Shown here piece by piece: positions 1-8,346 of a stretch of DNA of 11,132 nt; the stretch's first letter is position 1, and every line of letters starts with the position of its first letter. Made by a program: the position numbers and the translations under genes. Location of the stretch: the NCBI GenBank assembly GCA_946480065.1, contig CAMLJA010000038.1:1-11132 (forward strand), in the 5' to 3' direction. Under the pieces are notes generated by a model. The model worked only from the letters and a program-made list of their open reading frames with translations. It was not told the origin of the DNA and searched no databases. The DNA is from an uncultured Thermomonas sp. (GTDB lineage: Bacteria > Pseudomonadota > Gammaproteobacteria > Xanthomonadales > Xanthomonadaceae).

Positions 1-1046
1 TCTGGTACGCGATGGAACGCGCCGAAACCGAACTGCGGCGCTCGCCGCTGCTGGTGCGCGACCCGGCGCTGAACGGCTACGTGCGCGGCGTGGCCTGCAA
101 GGTGGCGGGCGGGCACTGCGGCGACATCCGGGTGTACGTGATGGACGTGCCGCAGTTCAACGCCAGCATGGCGCCCAACGGGATGATGCTGGTATGGACC
201 GGCGCGCTGCTGCGCATCCGCGACGAGGCCGAGCTGGCCTTCGTGCTGGGCCACGAGGCCGGCCATTTCACCGCCCGCCATTCGCTGCGGCAGTGGCGGC
301 GGATGAAGGACGCCAGCGCGTGGCTGGGCGCCTTCCAGATGGTCGCCTACGGCGCCGGCGCCGGCGGCATCGCGCAGCTCGGCACCCTGGCCGGCTACGC
401 CGCCATCTTCAAGTACTCGCGCGACATGGAGCGCCAGGCCGACCGGCTCGGCTTCGCCAGCGTGGTCGCCCACGGCTGGTCGCCGCAGGCCGGCGCCGAC
501 CTGTGGGCGCGGATGTGGCGCGAGGAGGAGACCCGGCGCTACGACCGCCCGCTGCCGGTGTTCTCCACCCACCCGGCCTCGCGCGAGCGGCTGGACGACA
601 TCCGCGCCGCCGCCGCGGCGATCCCGGACCCGCCGGCCGAGCGCGGCCGCGCCCGCTACCGCGCCGCGGTCCGCCCGCTGCTGCCCCGGCTGCTGGACGA
701 GGAGCTGGGCCAGCGCCGCTACGCCGGCTCGATCCTGGTCATCGGCGAACTGCTGGCCGACGCGCCGCCCGCGGACAAGGCGCTGCTCACCTTCTACCTG
801 GGCGAGGCGCACCGCCGCCGTGGCCTGGGCGACGACCGCGCGCGGGCCGCCGCGCTGTACGCGCAGGCGATCGCGCTGCCGGAGCCGCCCGCCGCCGCCT
901 GGCGCGAGGTCGGCTTCGCCCGCCGCGACGCCGGGGACCGCGCGGGCGCGCGCCTGGCGCTGCGGCGCTACCTGGAGGCGGCGCCGGGCGCCGAGGACCG
1001 CGCCTTCGTACAGCGCGAACTGGACAAACTGGGAGAACCGCGATGA
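1..1046 (+). CDS. M48 family zinc metalloprotease with C-terminal TPR-like repeats (5' end outside window)
   Basis: This is the 3' part of a peptidase of the M48 family (BepA/YfgC or Oma1-like), which in Gram-negative bacteria usually acts in envelope protein quality control. The reading frame is open to the window edge, with Trp-Tyr-Ala before the ATG at 12, so the true start and any signal peptide probably lie upstream. Counting from that Met, the zinc motif HEAGH is at residues 81-85, the third ligand is expected at E140 in ERQAD, and a conserved THP motif is at 186-188. C29 and C36 could form a disulfide, which would fit a periplasmic enzyme. Residues about 258-290 and 294-326 look like two TPR helical pairs, as in BepA. 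The TGA overlaps the ATG of the next gene by 4 nt, which suggests translational coupling. The family call is firm. The natural substrate and the exact subfamily are not visible. Confidence 0.9.
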   Translation, partial: WYAMERAETELRRSPLLVRDPALNGYVRGVACKVAGGHCGDIRVYVMDVPQFNASMAPNGMMLVWTGALLRIRDEAELAFVLGHEAGHFTARHSLRQWRRMKDASAWLGAFQMVAYGAGAGGIAQLGTLAGYAAIFKYSRDMERQADRLGFASVVAHGWSPQAGADLWARMWREEETRRYDRPLPVFSTHPASRERLDDIRAAAAAIPDPPAERGRARYRAAVRPLLPRLLDEELGQRRYAGSILVIGELLADAPPADKALLTFYLGEAHRRRGLGDDRARAAALYAQAIALPEPPAAAWREVGFARRDAGDRAGARLALRRYLEAAPGAEDRAFVQRELDKLGEPR

Positions 1047-1621
1047 CGCGCCTGCGCCCGCTGCTGGCCGCCACCCTCGCCCTGCTGCTGGCCGCCTGCG
1101 CCGCCGGCGGTCCGCTGGTCACGCCGGGCCGCACCACTGCCGGCGGCGACCTCAGCATCGACGCCGGGATGGAATGGACCCGCGCGGGCGGGCTGCGCGA
1201 GCAGCTGTGGACCATCGACGGCCCGCTGCTCAACAGCCTGCACCTGATCCCCACGGTGCGCGAACGCGAAGCCATCTTCCTGGGCGACCGCCAGACCCGG
1301 CGCCGGCCGGACGGGGCGTTCTACCACCGCGGCATGCGCGCGGACGAAGTGCGCGACCTTGTGGTGGACGGCCTGCGCGCGGCGGGCGCGGCCAACGTCA
1401 CCGCCTCCAACCTGCGCCCGGCCGACTTCGGCGGCCGCGAGGGCCTGCGCTTCGAGCTGACCCTGGACAACCAGGCGGGGCTGGAATACCGGGGCATGGC
1501 CGCGGCCTTCGAACACGAGGGCGGCCTGGCGCTGGCGCTGTTCTACGCCCCAGCCGAGTACTACTACCCGCGCGACGCCGCCCGGGTCGACGCGATGCTG
1601 GACAGCCTGCGCTGGAAATAG
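1043..1621 (+). CDS. Small predicted lipoprotein of unknown function
   Basis: This encodes 192 residues that I do not recognise as a named family. The N-terminus has two Arg residues, a Leu/Ala-rich hydrophobic stretch and a lipobox LAAC ending at C19. This predicts export, lipidation and membrane anchoring. The residue after the Cys is Ala rather than Asp, so the outer membrane is the more likely destination. The mature part is mixed alpha/beta in appearance, with an acidic and aromatic C-terminal stretch (a run of Tyr near residues 172-175), and shows no catalytic signature. The ATG at 1043 is preceded by GGGAG at a suitable distance and overlaps the stop of the M48 gene. That makes this a likely two-gene unit in which the lipoprotein may be a partner, adaptor or substrate of the protease. 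The partnership is inferred from position only. The gene ends 64 bp before the convergent cyclophilin gene. Confidence 0.82.
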   Translation: MTRLRPLLAATLALLLAACAAGGPLVTPGRTTAGGDLSIDAGMEWTRAGGLREQLWTIDGPLLNSLHLIPTVREREAIFLGDRQTRRRPDGAFYHRGMRADEVRDLVVDGLRAAGAANVTASNLRPADFGGREGLRFELTLDNQAGLEYRGMAAAFEHEGGLALALFYAPAEYYYPRDAARVDAMLDSLRWK

Positions 1622-1642
1622 CGCCATGGGCCCCGCACGGAA

Positions 1643-1664
1643 AAGGGCGGCCGGAGCCGCCCTT
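1643..1664 (-). terminator. Rho-independent terminator between convergent genes (mainly for the cyclophilin gene)
   Basis: A perfect 9-bp stem (1643-1651 with 1656-1664) closes a 4-nt loop. Read on the minus strand the loop is TCCG and the stem runs into a short T run (CCCTTTT), starting 21 bp after the cyclophilin stop codon. On the plus strand it is followed by TTCC only, so termination of the lipoprotein transcript here would be weaker. Placement between two convergent stop codons supports the call. Confidence 0.75.
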
Positions 1665-1685
1665 CCGGGGAACGCGAGCCGCGGA

Positions 1686-2180
1686 TCAGGCCGCGAGGAT
1701 CTTGTTCCACTCCGCCACGCGGTCGGCCTTCGCGGCCAGCACGGCGTCGGCGTCGCCCTCGATCTTCACCGACTTGATGGCGTCGCCCTGCTTCACCGCG
1801 TCCACCGCCTCCAGGCCTTCGATCACCCTGCCGAAGACGGTGTGGCGGCCGTCCAGCCACGGGGTGGCCACGTGGGTGATGAAGAACTGGCTGCCGTTGG
1901 TGTTGGGGCCGGCGTTGGCCATCGACAGCACGCCCCGCTCGTGGCGCACGCCGTTGCCGGTCTCGTCCTCGAAGCGGTAGCCCGGGCCGCCGCGGCCCGA
2001 CCCCTCGGGGCAGCCGCCCTGGACCATGAAGTCGGGGATCACGCGGTGGAAGTTCAGGCCGTCGTAGAAGCCGCGCCGGGCGAGGTTGACGAAGTTGGCC
2101 ACGGTCAGCGGCGCGTCGTTGGCCAGCAGCTCGACCTTGATCGGGCCGCGGTCGGTATCGAAGGTGGCGAACAGGGACAT
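1686..2180 (-). CDS. ppiB: Cyclophilin-type peptidyl-prolyl cis-trans isomerase
   Basis: This is a 164-residue single-domain cyclophilin (EC 5.2.1.8), which speeds cis-trans isomerisation of X-Pro bonds during folding. It has no signal peptide, so it is predicted to be cytoplasmic like E. coli PpiB, which is also 164 residues. Family motifs are clear: [13 protein letters not shown] holds the catalytic Arg at R46, with F51, M52 and Q54 of the active site; GSQFF is at 96-100; and WLDGRH is at 108-113. The Trp at 108 matches the cyclosporin-contacting Trp of human CypA, which is replaced in E. coli cyclophilins. The ATG at 2180 is preceded by AAGGAG with a 6-nt spacer, which fixes the start. It is transcribed divergently from typA and ends at the 1643-1664 terminator. 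The family is certain. The ppiB symbol rests on the cytoplasmic single-domain form. Confidence 0.95.
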   Translation of the reverse strand: MSLFATFDTDRGPIKVELLANDAPLTVANFVNLARRGFYDGLNFHRVIPDFMVQGGCPEGSGRGGPGYRFEDETGNGVRHERGVLSMANAGPNTNGSQFFITHVATPWLDGRHTVFGRVIEGLEAVDAVKQGDAIKSVKIEGDADAVLAAKADRVAEWNKILAA

Positions 2181-2226
2181 GCGGGGCTCCTTCAGGGGCG
2201 GTCGGGCGGGGGACGCCCGGGGCCGC

Positions 2227-2232
2227 TATAAT
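2227..2232 (+). promoter_or_regulatory. Candidate -10 box of the typA promoter
   Basis: A perfect TATAAT stands in an otherwise very GC-rich 111-bp spacer between the divergent ppiB and typA genes. It predicts transcription starting near 2239 and a typA leader of about 50 nt. No good TTGACA-like -35 box lies 16-18 bp upstream (that stretch is G-rich), so an activator or a weak -35 would be needed. The complementary strand reads TATTAT and could serve ppiB, but it also lacks a -35 at the right distance. Confidence 0.5.
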
Positions 2233-2291
2233 AGCCGGCTTCCCTCAACGACCCTTGCGCCCTGCCTGAACCGCACCGGCGCGCCCAACGC

Positions 2292-4151
2292 ATGTCCGCA
2301 TCCAATTCCGTCGAACGCCTGCGCAACATCGCCATCGTCGCCCACGTCGACCATGGCAAGACCACCCTCGTCGACCAGCTGCTGAAGCAGTCCGGCACCC
2401 TGAGCGAGCGCGCCGTCGTCCCCGACCGGGTGATGGACAGCAACGACCTGGAGAAGGAACGCGGCATCACCATCCTCTCCAAGAACACCGCGATCCGCTG
2501 GACCAACCCCAAGACCGGCGAAACCTGGCGCATCAACATCGTCGACACCCCCGGCCACGCCGACTTCGGCGGCGAGGTGGAGCGCGTGCTGTCGATGGTG
2601 GACTCGGTGCTGGTCCTGGTCGACGCGATGGACGGCCCGATGCCGCAGACCCGCTTCGTGACCCAGAAGGCGTTCGCGATGGGCTTCAAGCCGATCGTGG
2701 TGGTCAACAAGGTGGACCGCCCGGGCGCGCGCGCCAGCTGGGTGCTGGACCAGACCTTCGACCTGTTCGACCGCCTGGGCGCGACCGACGACCAGCTGGA
2801 CTTCACCACGGTCTACGCCAGCGGCCTGCAGGGCTACGCCGGCATGGACGACTCGGTGCGCGACGGCGACATGACGCCGCTGTTCGAGGCGATCTGCGAG
2901 CACGTGCCGGCGCCCCCGGTGGACCCGGACGGCCCGTTCCAGATGCGCGTCACCTCGCTGGACTACAACAACTACGTCGGCGTGATCGGGGTCGGCCGGA
3001 TCCAGCGCGGCAAGGTCCGGACCAACCAGCAGGTGACCGTGGTCGCCGCCGACGGGAGCAGGCGCAACGCCAAGGTGCTGCAGGTGCTGGGCTTCATGGG
3101 GCTGGAACGCATCGAGGTGCCGGAGGCGCAGGCCGGCGACATCATCGCGTTCAGCGGCATCGAGGGCATCGGCATCTCGGACACCCTGTGCGATCCCGCC
3201 ACGGTCGAGCAGCTGCCGGTGCTGGCGGTGGACGAGCCCACCATCAGCATGACCTTCCAGGTGAACGACTCGCCGTTCGCCGGCGTGAAGGAGCGCAGTG
3301 GCGGCAAGTTCCTGACCAGCCGCCAGCTGCGCGACCGCCTGACCCGCGAGACCCAGCACAACGTGGCGCTGCGCGTGGAGGACACCGCGGACGCCGACAA
3401 GTTCAAGGTCAGCGGCCGCGGCGAGCTGCACCTTTCCATCCTGATCGAGACCATGCGCCGCGAGGGCTACGAGCTGGCGGTCTCGCGCCCCGAGGTCATC
3501 ATCAAGGAGATCGACGGCGTGCTGTCCGAGCCGTACGAGTCGCTGGTGGTGGACATGGACGAGCAGTACCAGGGCGGCGTGATGGGCCGGCTGGGCGAGC
3601 GCAAGGCGCTGCTGCAGAACATGGAGCCCGACGGCAAGGGGCGGGTGCGCCTGGACTACATCATCCCGGCGCGCGGCCTGATCGGCTTCCAGACCGAGTT
3701 CCGCACCCTGACCGCCGGCACCGGCCTGCTGTTCCACGTGTTCGACCACTACGGCCCGAAGAGCGACGGCAGCATCGGCCAGCGCCAGAACGGCGTGCTG
3801 ATCTCCAACGCCACCGGCAGCTCGCCGGCCTATGCGCAGGCGGCGATGCAGGAGCGCGGCCGGCTGTTCATCGAGCCGGGCGAGGAGATCTACGAGGGCC
3901 AGGTCGTCGGCATCAACAGCAAGGACAACGACCTGACCGTCAACGCGCTGCGCGGCAAGCAGCTGACCAACTTCCGCGCCTCGGGCAAGGACGACGACGA
4001 AGGCCTGATCCCGCCGATCAAGTTCTCGCTGGAGCAGGCGCTGGAGTTCATCGACGACGACGAGCTGGTGGAAGTCACGCCCAGGCAGATCCGCCTGCGC
4101 AAGAAGCTGCGCACCGAGAACGACCGCAAGCGCGCCAGCCGCGGGGCGTAA
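2292..4151 (+). CDS. typA: Ribosome-associated translational GTPase TypA/BipA
   Basis: This encodes 619 residues (E. coli BipA has 607). It is an EF-G/LepA-like GTPase that binds the ribosome and supports 50S assembly and growth under cold or other stress. The GTPase motifs are intact: P-loop AHVDHGKT at 17-24, switch I ERGITI at 56-61, DTPGH at 85-89, NKVD at 139-142 and SGLQG at 177-181. After the G domain come a beta-barrel domain (about 208-300), EF-G III- and V-like domains (about 310-485) and the TypA-specific C-terminal domain, which ends in a Lys/Arg-rich tail. The start gives [12 protein letters not shown], a few residues longer than the E. coli N-terminus. No Shine-Dalgarno sequence is visible upstream of the ATG. 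It leads a likely plus-strand unit, with thpR beginning 15 bp after its stop. Identification is essentially certain. Confidence 0.97.
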   Translation: MSASNSVERLRNIAIVAHVDHGKTTLVDQLLKQSGTLSERAVVPDRVMDSNDLEKERGITILSKNTAIRWTNPKTGETWRINIVDTPGHADFGGEVERVLSMVDSVLVLVDAMDGPMPQTRFVTQKAFAMGFKPIVVVNKVDRPGARASWVLDQTFDLFDRLGATDDQLDFTTVYASGLQGYAGMDDSVRDGDMTPLFEAICEHVPAPPVDPDGPFQMRVTSLDYNNYVGVIGVGRIQRGKVRTNQQVTVVAADGSRRNAKVLQVLGFMGLERIEVPEAQAGDIIAFSGIEGIGISDTLCDPATVEQLPVLAVDEPTISMTFQVNDSPFAGVKERSGGKFLTSRQLRDRLTRETQHNVALRVEDTADADKFKVSGRGELHLSILIETMRREGYELAVSRPEVIIKEIDGVLSEPYESLVVDMDEQYQGGVMGRLGERKALLQNMEPDGKGRVRLDYIIPARGLIGFQTEFRTLTAGTGLLFHVFDHYGPKSDGSIGQRQNGVLISNATGSSPAYAQAAMQERGRLFIEPGEEIYEGQVVGINSKDNDLTVNALRGKQLTNFRASGKDDDEGLIPPIKFSLEQALEFIDDDELVEVTPRQIRLRKKLRTENDRKRASRGA

Positions 4152-4166
4152 AGGCCGGATCGCGTC

Positions 4167-4718
4167 GTGGGCGTGTTCCTGGGCTGGATGCCGGACGCCG
4201 CCGCGCAGGCGGCGCTGGGGGACCTGCGGGACCGCCTCCGCGCCGCCCTGCCCGCCGACGCGCCGCGCCACGACTGGCGCATGCCGGCGCAGTGGCACGC
4301 CACCCTGCGCTACCTAGGCGAATCCCTGCAGCCCGCGCAGCGCGAGCGCCTGGAGGCGGCCATGCCCGCGCTCGCGGCCGCGCCGGCCGTGGCGGCCGGA
4401 CTGGCGGGCGCGCAGTACTGGCTGCACGCGCGGGTGCTGGTGGCCCGGATCCAGGCCACCGACGCGCTGAAGACCCTGCTCGCCGGCCTGGAAGCCGGGA
4501 TGCAGGCCTGCGGCTTCGCCAGGGAGCGCGCGCAGACGCCGCACGTCACCCTGGCCTACCTTCCGCGCGGCGCGCAGCCGCCGGCCCTGCCGGCCGACGC
4601 GGGCGCGACTGCGGCGCTGCCGCTGCGCATCGACCGCATCGACCTGTTGCAGACCGCGCCCGGCGGTTACCGCACGCTGGCATCATGGCCGCTGCAGACG
4701 CCGCCGACGGACGCATGA
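4167..4718 (+). CDS. thpR: RNA 2',3'-cyclic phosphodiesterase of the 2H superfamily (ThpR/LigT)
   Basis: This encodes 183 residues, the usual family length. ThpR proteins hydrolyse RNA 2',3'-cyclic phosphates to 2'-phosphates and can join tRNA half-molecules by a 2'-5' bond in vitro; the role in the cell is unclear. Both catalytic HxT motifs are present: HATL starting at H44 (after QW) and HVTL starting at H126 (after TP). They are separated by about 80 residues, as expected for the bilobal fold. The start is a GTG at 4167 with AAAGG about a dozen bases upstream; a second in-frame GTG at 4173 is a possible alternative. It follows typA by 15 bp, and its TGA overlaps the ATG of the next gene, so the three genes are probably cotranscribed. 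The protein should be cytoplasmic. The family call is firm and the exact start is less so. Confidence 0.92.
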   Translation: MGVFLGWMPDAAAQAALGDLRDRLRAALPADAPRHDWRMPAQWHATLRYLGESLQPAQRERLEAAMPALAAAPAVAAGLAGAQYWLHARVLVARIQATDALKTLLAGLEAGMQACGFARERAQTPHVTLAYLPRGAQPPALPADAGATAALPLRIDRIDLLQTAPGGYRTLASWPLQTPPTDA

Positions 4719-5185
4719 CCCAGGGCCCGCACTACAACCCCGACCCGCACGCCCATCCCGGGCTGCACGTGATCGCCGTGGTCGAGGGCGCCAAGGGTGC
4801 GCTGGCGCTGGTGGCCGCCAGCGGACTGGCACTGATCGGCCCGGTCCCGCTGCAGCGCTGGGTGCAGGAGCTGATCGTGCGCTTCCAGCTGGATCCGCAC
4901 GCGGGCGCGATGGCCTGGCTGGCCCGGGCGATCAGCCCCGGGGCGGTGCACCTGGCCGCCACCGCGGTGCTGGCGTACGGGATCCTGCACCTGGTCGAGG
5001 GCTGGGGCCTGTGGCGCGCCAAGGCCTGGGCGTCCTGGCTGGGCTGCATCGCCGCGGCGCTGTACCTGCCGTTCGACATCTACGCGCTGGCCACCCATCG
5101 CCACTGGCTGGAAGCGGTGGTGGTGGCGGTGAACCTGCTGGTGGTCTGGGTGCTGGCGCGCGACCTGGTGGTGCGCCGCCGCTGA
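4715..5185 (+). CDS. DUF2127 family integral membrane protein
   Basis: This encodes 156 residues, predicted to lie in the inner membrane with about four hydrophobic segments (near 18-43, 78-98, 106-124 and 132-150). The pattern matches the DUF2127 family: an early GLHVIAVVEGAKG segment, a middle LVEGWGLWRAKAWASWL segment (93-109) and YLPFDIY (117-123). The conserved Glu residues at 24 and 95 sit within or beside membrane segments and may matter for function. No biochemical role is established for the family to my knowledge. The ATG at 4715 overlaps the thpR stop in an ATGA arrangement, so translation is probably coupled to thpR. The Arg-rich end (VVRRR) fits the positive-inside rule for a cytoplasmic C-terminus. 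The family assignment rests on recalled sequence pattern, not on a search. Confidence 0.82.
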   Translation: MTQGPHYNPDPHAHPGLHVIAVVEGAKGALALVAASGLALIGPVPLQRWVQELIVRFQLDPHAGAMAWLARAISPGAVHLAATAVLAYGILHLVEGWGLWRAKAWASWLGCIAAALYLPFDIYALATHRHWLEAVVVAVNLLVVWVLARDLVVRRR

Positions 5186-5239
5186 GTTGCCGGCCGCGCG
5201 GCGGCGCGCGATGCTTGGCCTTTCCCCGGGGAAGCCACC

Positions 5240-6859
5240 ATGCGCCACCTGCCGCTCGCCGTTGCCGCCTGCCTGCTCGCCGCCTGCCAGACCTCGCCGC
5301 CCGGCCCATCCGCCGCCGCCCCGGGCGCGCCGGCCGCGGCCCCCGATCCGGCCGCGTTCGCCTACTCCGAAGCCAGCGTGGCCCGCTTGCAGGCCGAGAT
5401 GGGCGCGGGCCGCCTGAGCAGCCGCGCGCTCACCCAGGCCTACCTGGACCGCATCGCCGCGGTCGACGATGCCGGTCCCACCCTCAACGCGGTGATCGAA
5501 CTGAACCCCGATGCCCTGCGCGAGGCCGGGGCACTCGACGCCGAACGCCGCGCGGGCACGCTGCGCGGGCCGCTGCACGGCATCCCGGTGCTGCTGAAGG
5601 ACAACATCGACGCGGTGCCGATGGCCAACTCCGCCGGTTCGCTGGCGCTGGCCGACCATCGCCCGGGCAAGGACGCCTTGCTGGTCGCGAAGCTGCGCGC
5701 GGCCGGCGCCGTGATCCTCGGCAAGACCAACCTGTCGGAATGGGCGAACTTCCGCTCCACCCGCTCGATCTCCGGCTGGAGCGGCCGCGGCGGCCAGACC
5801 CGCAGTCCCTACGCGCTGGACCGCAATCCCTGCGGCTCCAGCGCCGGCACCGGCAGCGCCATCGCCGCCAACCTCGCCGCGGTCGGCATCGGCACCGAGA
5901 CCGACGGCAGCATCATCTGCCCGTCCGCGGTGGCCGGCCTGGTCGGCATCAAGCCCACCGTCGGCCTGGGCAGCCGCGGCGGCATCATCCCGATCTCCGC
6001 CTCCCAGGACACCGCCGGGCCGATGGCGCGCAGCGTGGCCGACGCGGCGGCGCTGCTCACCGCGATCGCGGCCCCGGATCCGGCCGACCCGGCCGCCGCC
6101 GGCCGCGCCGACGCGCCGCCGGTGGACTACACCGCCCACCTCGATCCCGGCGCGCTCAAGGGCGCGCGCATCGGCGTGGTGCGCAAGCTGATGGGCTACC
6201 AGCCCGATACCGACGCCGCGATGGAGCGCGCGATCGCCGCGCTGCGGGCGGCCGGCGCCACCGTGGTGGACGCGGAGATCCCCACCCTGGGCCAGTGGGA
6301 CGCCGACGAATTCGAAGTGCTGCTGTACGAGTTCAAGGACGGACTGAACCGCTACCTCGCCGACAGCGGCGCCCCGTACCGCAGCCTGGCCGACCTCATC
6401 GCGTACGACGCGGCGCATGCCGACGCCGAGATGCCCTACTTCGGGCAGGAGCTCTTCGAGCAGGCGCAGGCCAAGGGACCGCTGACCGACAAGGCCTACC
6501 TGGCGGCGCGCGACCGGGCGCGGCGGCTGGCCGGGCCCGAAGGCATCGACGCCGCGCTCAAGGCCCAGCGCCTGGACGCGCTGGTGGCACCGGCGATGTC
6601 GCCCGCCTGGCTGACCGATCCGGTCAACGGCGACCACTTCACCGGCGCCGGCTACGGCGCGGCGGCGGTGGCCCGCTACCCCAGCGTCACCGTGCCGATG
6701 GGCGAGGTGCACGGGCTGCCGGTCGGGATCGTGTTCATGGGCACCGCCTGGAGCGAGCCGCGGCTGGTCGGGCTGGCGTACGCGTACGAGCAGGCCAGCA
6801 GGGCCCGCCGCGCGCCGCGCTTCCTGCCCTCGCTGGGGCTGGCGCCGCCGGCGGAGTGA
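5240..6859 (+). CDS. Lipoprotein amidase of the amidase-signature family, resembling peptide amidase Pam
   Basis: This encodes 539 residues of a Ser-Ser-Lys amidase (EC 3.5.1.4 type). The N-terminus is a short signal with lipobox LAAC ending at C16, then a Pro/Ala-rich linker to about residue 38, so the enzyme is predicted to be exported and membrane-anchored. Catalytic residues by motif are K120 (in LLKDNID), the cis-Ser S200 (in CGSSAG) and the nucleophile S224 (in TETDGSI). The 24-residue spacing between the two Ser residues matches FAAH and Pam. The glycine/serine signature reads GSSAGTGS, with Ala where Gly or Ser is usual. From memory, the closest characterised relative is peptide amidase Pam of Stenotrophomonas maltophilia, which removes C-terminal amides from peptides. 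It is not GatA: the lipobox and the absence of gatB/gatC argue against that. The ATG is preceded by a weak GGGGAAG. It stands 54 bp after the DUF2127 gene and converges on the DAHP synthase gene. The natural substrate is unknown. Confidence 0.93.
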   Translation: MRHLPLAVAACLLAACQTSPPGPSAAAPGAPAAAPDPAAFAYSEASVARLQAEMGAGRLSSRALTQAYLDRIAAVDDAGPTLNAVIELNPDALREAGALDAERRAGTLRGPLHGIPVLLKDNIDAVPMANSAGSLALADHRPGKDALLVAKLRAAGAVILGKTNLSEWANFRSTRSISGWSGRGGQTRSPYALDRNPCGSSAGTGSAIAANLAAVGIGTETDGSIICPSAVAGLVGIKPTVGLGSRGGIIPISASQDTAGPMARSVADAAALLTAIAAPDPADPAAAGRADAPPVDYTAHLDPGALKGARIGVVRKLMGYQPDTDAAMERAIAALRAAGATVVDAEIPTLGQWDADEFEVLLYEFKDGLNRYLADSGAPYRSLADLIAYDAAHADAEMPYFGQELFEQAQAKGPLTDKAYLAARDRARRLAGPEGIDAALKAQRLDALVAPAMSPAWLTDPVNGDHFTGAGYGAAAVARYPSVTVPMGEVHGLPVGIVFMGTAWSEPRLVGLAYAYEQASRARRAPRFLPSLGLAPPAE

Positions 6860-6880
6860 TGCCGGCGCGGCAGCGGCGGC

Positions 6881-8269
<1,389 letters not shown>

Positions 8270-8346
8270 GGCTGCAGGACCTGCGGGATGGTGCGTCGCA
8301 TCATCCCCTGCGCACCCCGCGGCCGCAACCGCCGCGGGTAGAACGC
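8270..8346 (-). promoter_or_regulatory. Structured spacer/leader upstream of the DAHP synthase gene
   Basis: This 77-bp stretch separates dsbB from the DAHP synthase gene. It contains three inverted repeats: an 8-bp perfect stem (8316-8323 with 8331-8338), a 23-bp near-palindrome (8285-8307) and a short GCAGG/CCTGC repeat (8274-8284) that covers the ribosome-binding region. GGTGCG at 8290-8295 can pair instead with CGCACC at 8311-8316, which excludes the central hairpin. No T run follows any stem, so none is a canonical terminator. It may be an operator, an attenuator-like leader, or chance pairing in GC-rich DNA. I see no -10 box and no aromatic-rich leader peptide here. Confidence 0.4.
8285..8307. 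repeat. Near-perfect 23-bp inverted repeat upstream of the DAHP synthase gene
   Basis: Arms of 11 bp around a single central base match at 10 of 11 positions (plus strand GGGATGGTGCG, then T, then CGCATCATCCC). The sole mismatch, at 8291/8301, can form G-U in plus-strand RNA but is A/C in the minus-strand transcript. The symmetry is therefore better explained as a protein-binding DNA site than as an RNA stem of the DAHP synthase mRNA. It ends 16 bp before the start codon. Confidence 0.6.

Noticed and set aside
2226..4298. 690-codon open frame antisense to typA on the minus strand
   Set aside because: It is a mirror of typA codon bias in GC-rich DNA. The product is His/Gln/Val/Leu-rich with no recognisable domain, and typA is certain on the other strand.
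4667..6712. 681-codon open frame antisense to the DUF2127 and amidase genes
   Set aside because: The product is Gly/Arg/His/Ala-rich with no domain. The amidase on the plus strand has intact catalytic motifs and a lipobox.
6846..6867. 7-bp inverted repeat (CGCCGGC/GCCGGCG) at the end of the amidase gene, between convergent stops
   Set aside because: There is no T run on either strand, it overlaps the coding end and stop codon, and such repeats are common by chance at this GC content. Not called as a terminator.
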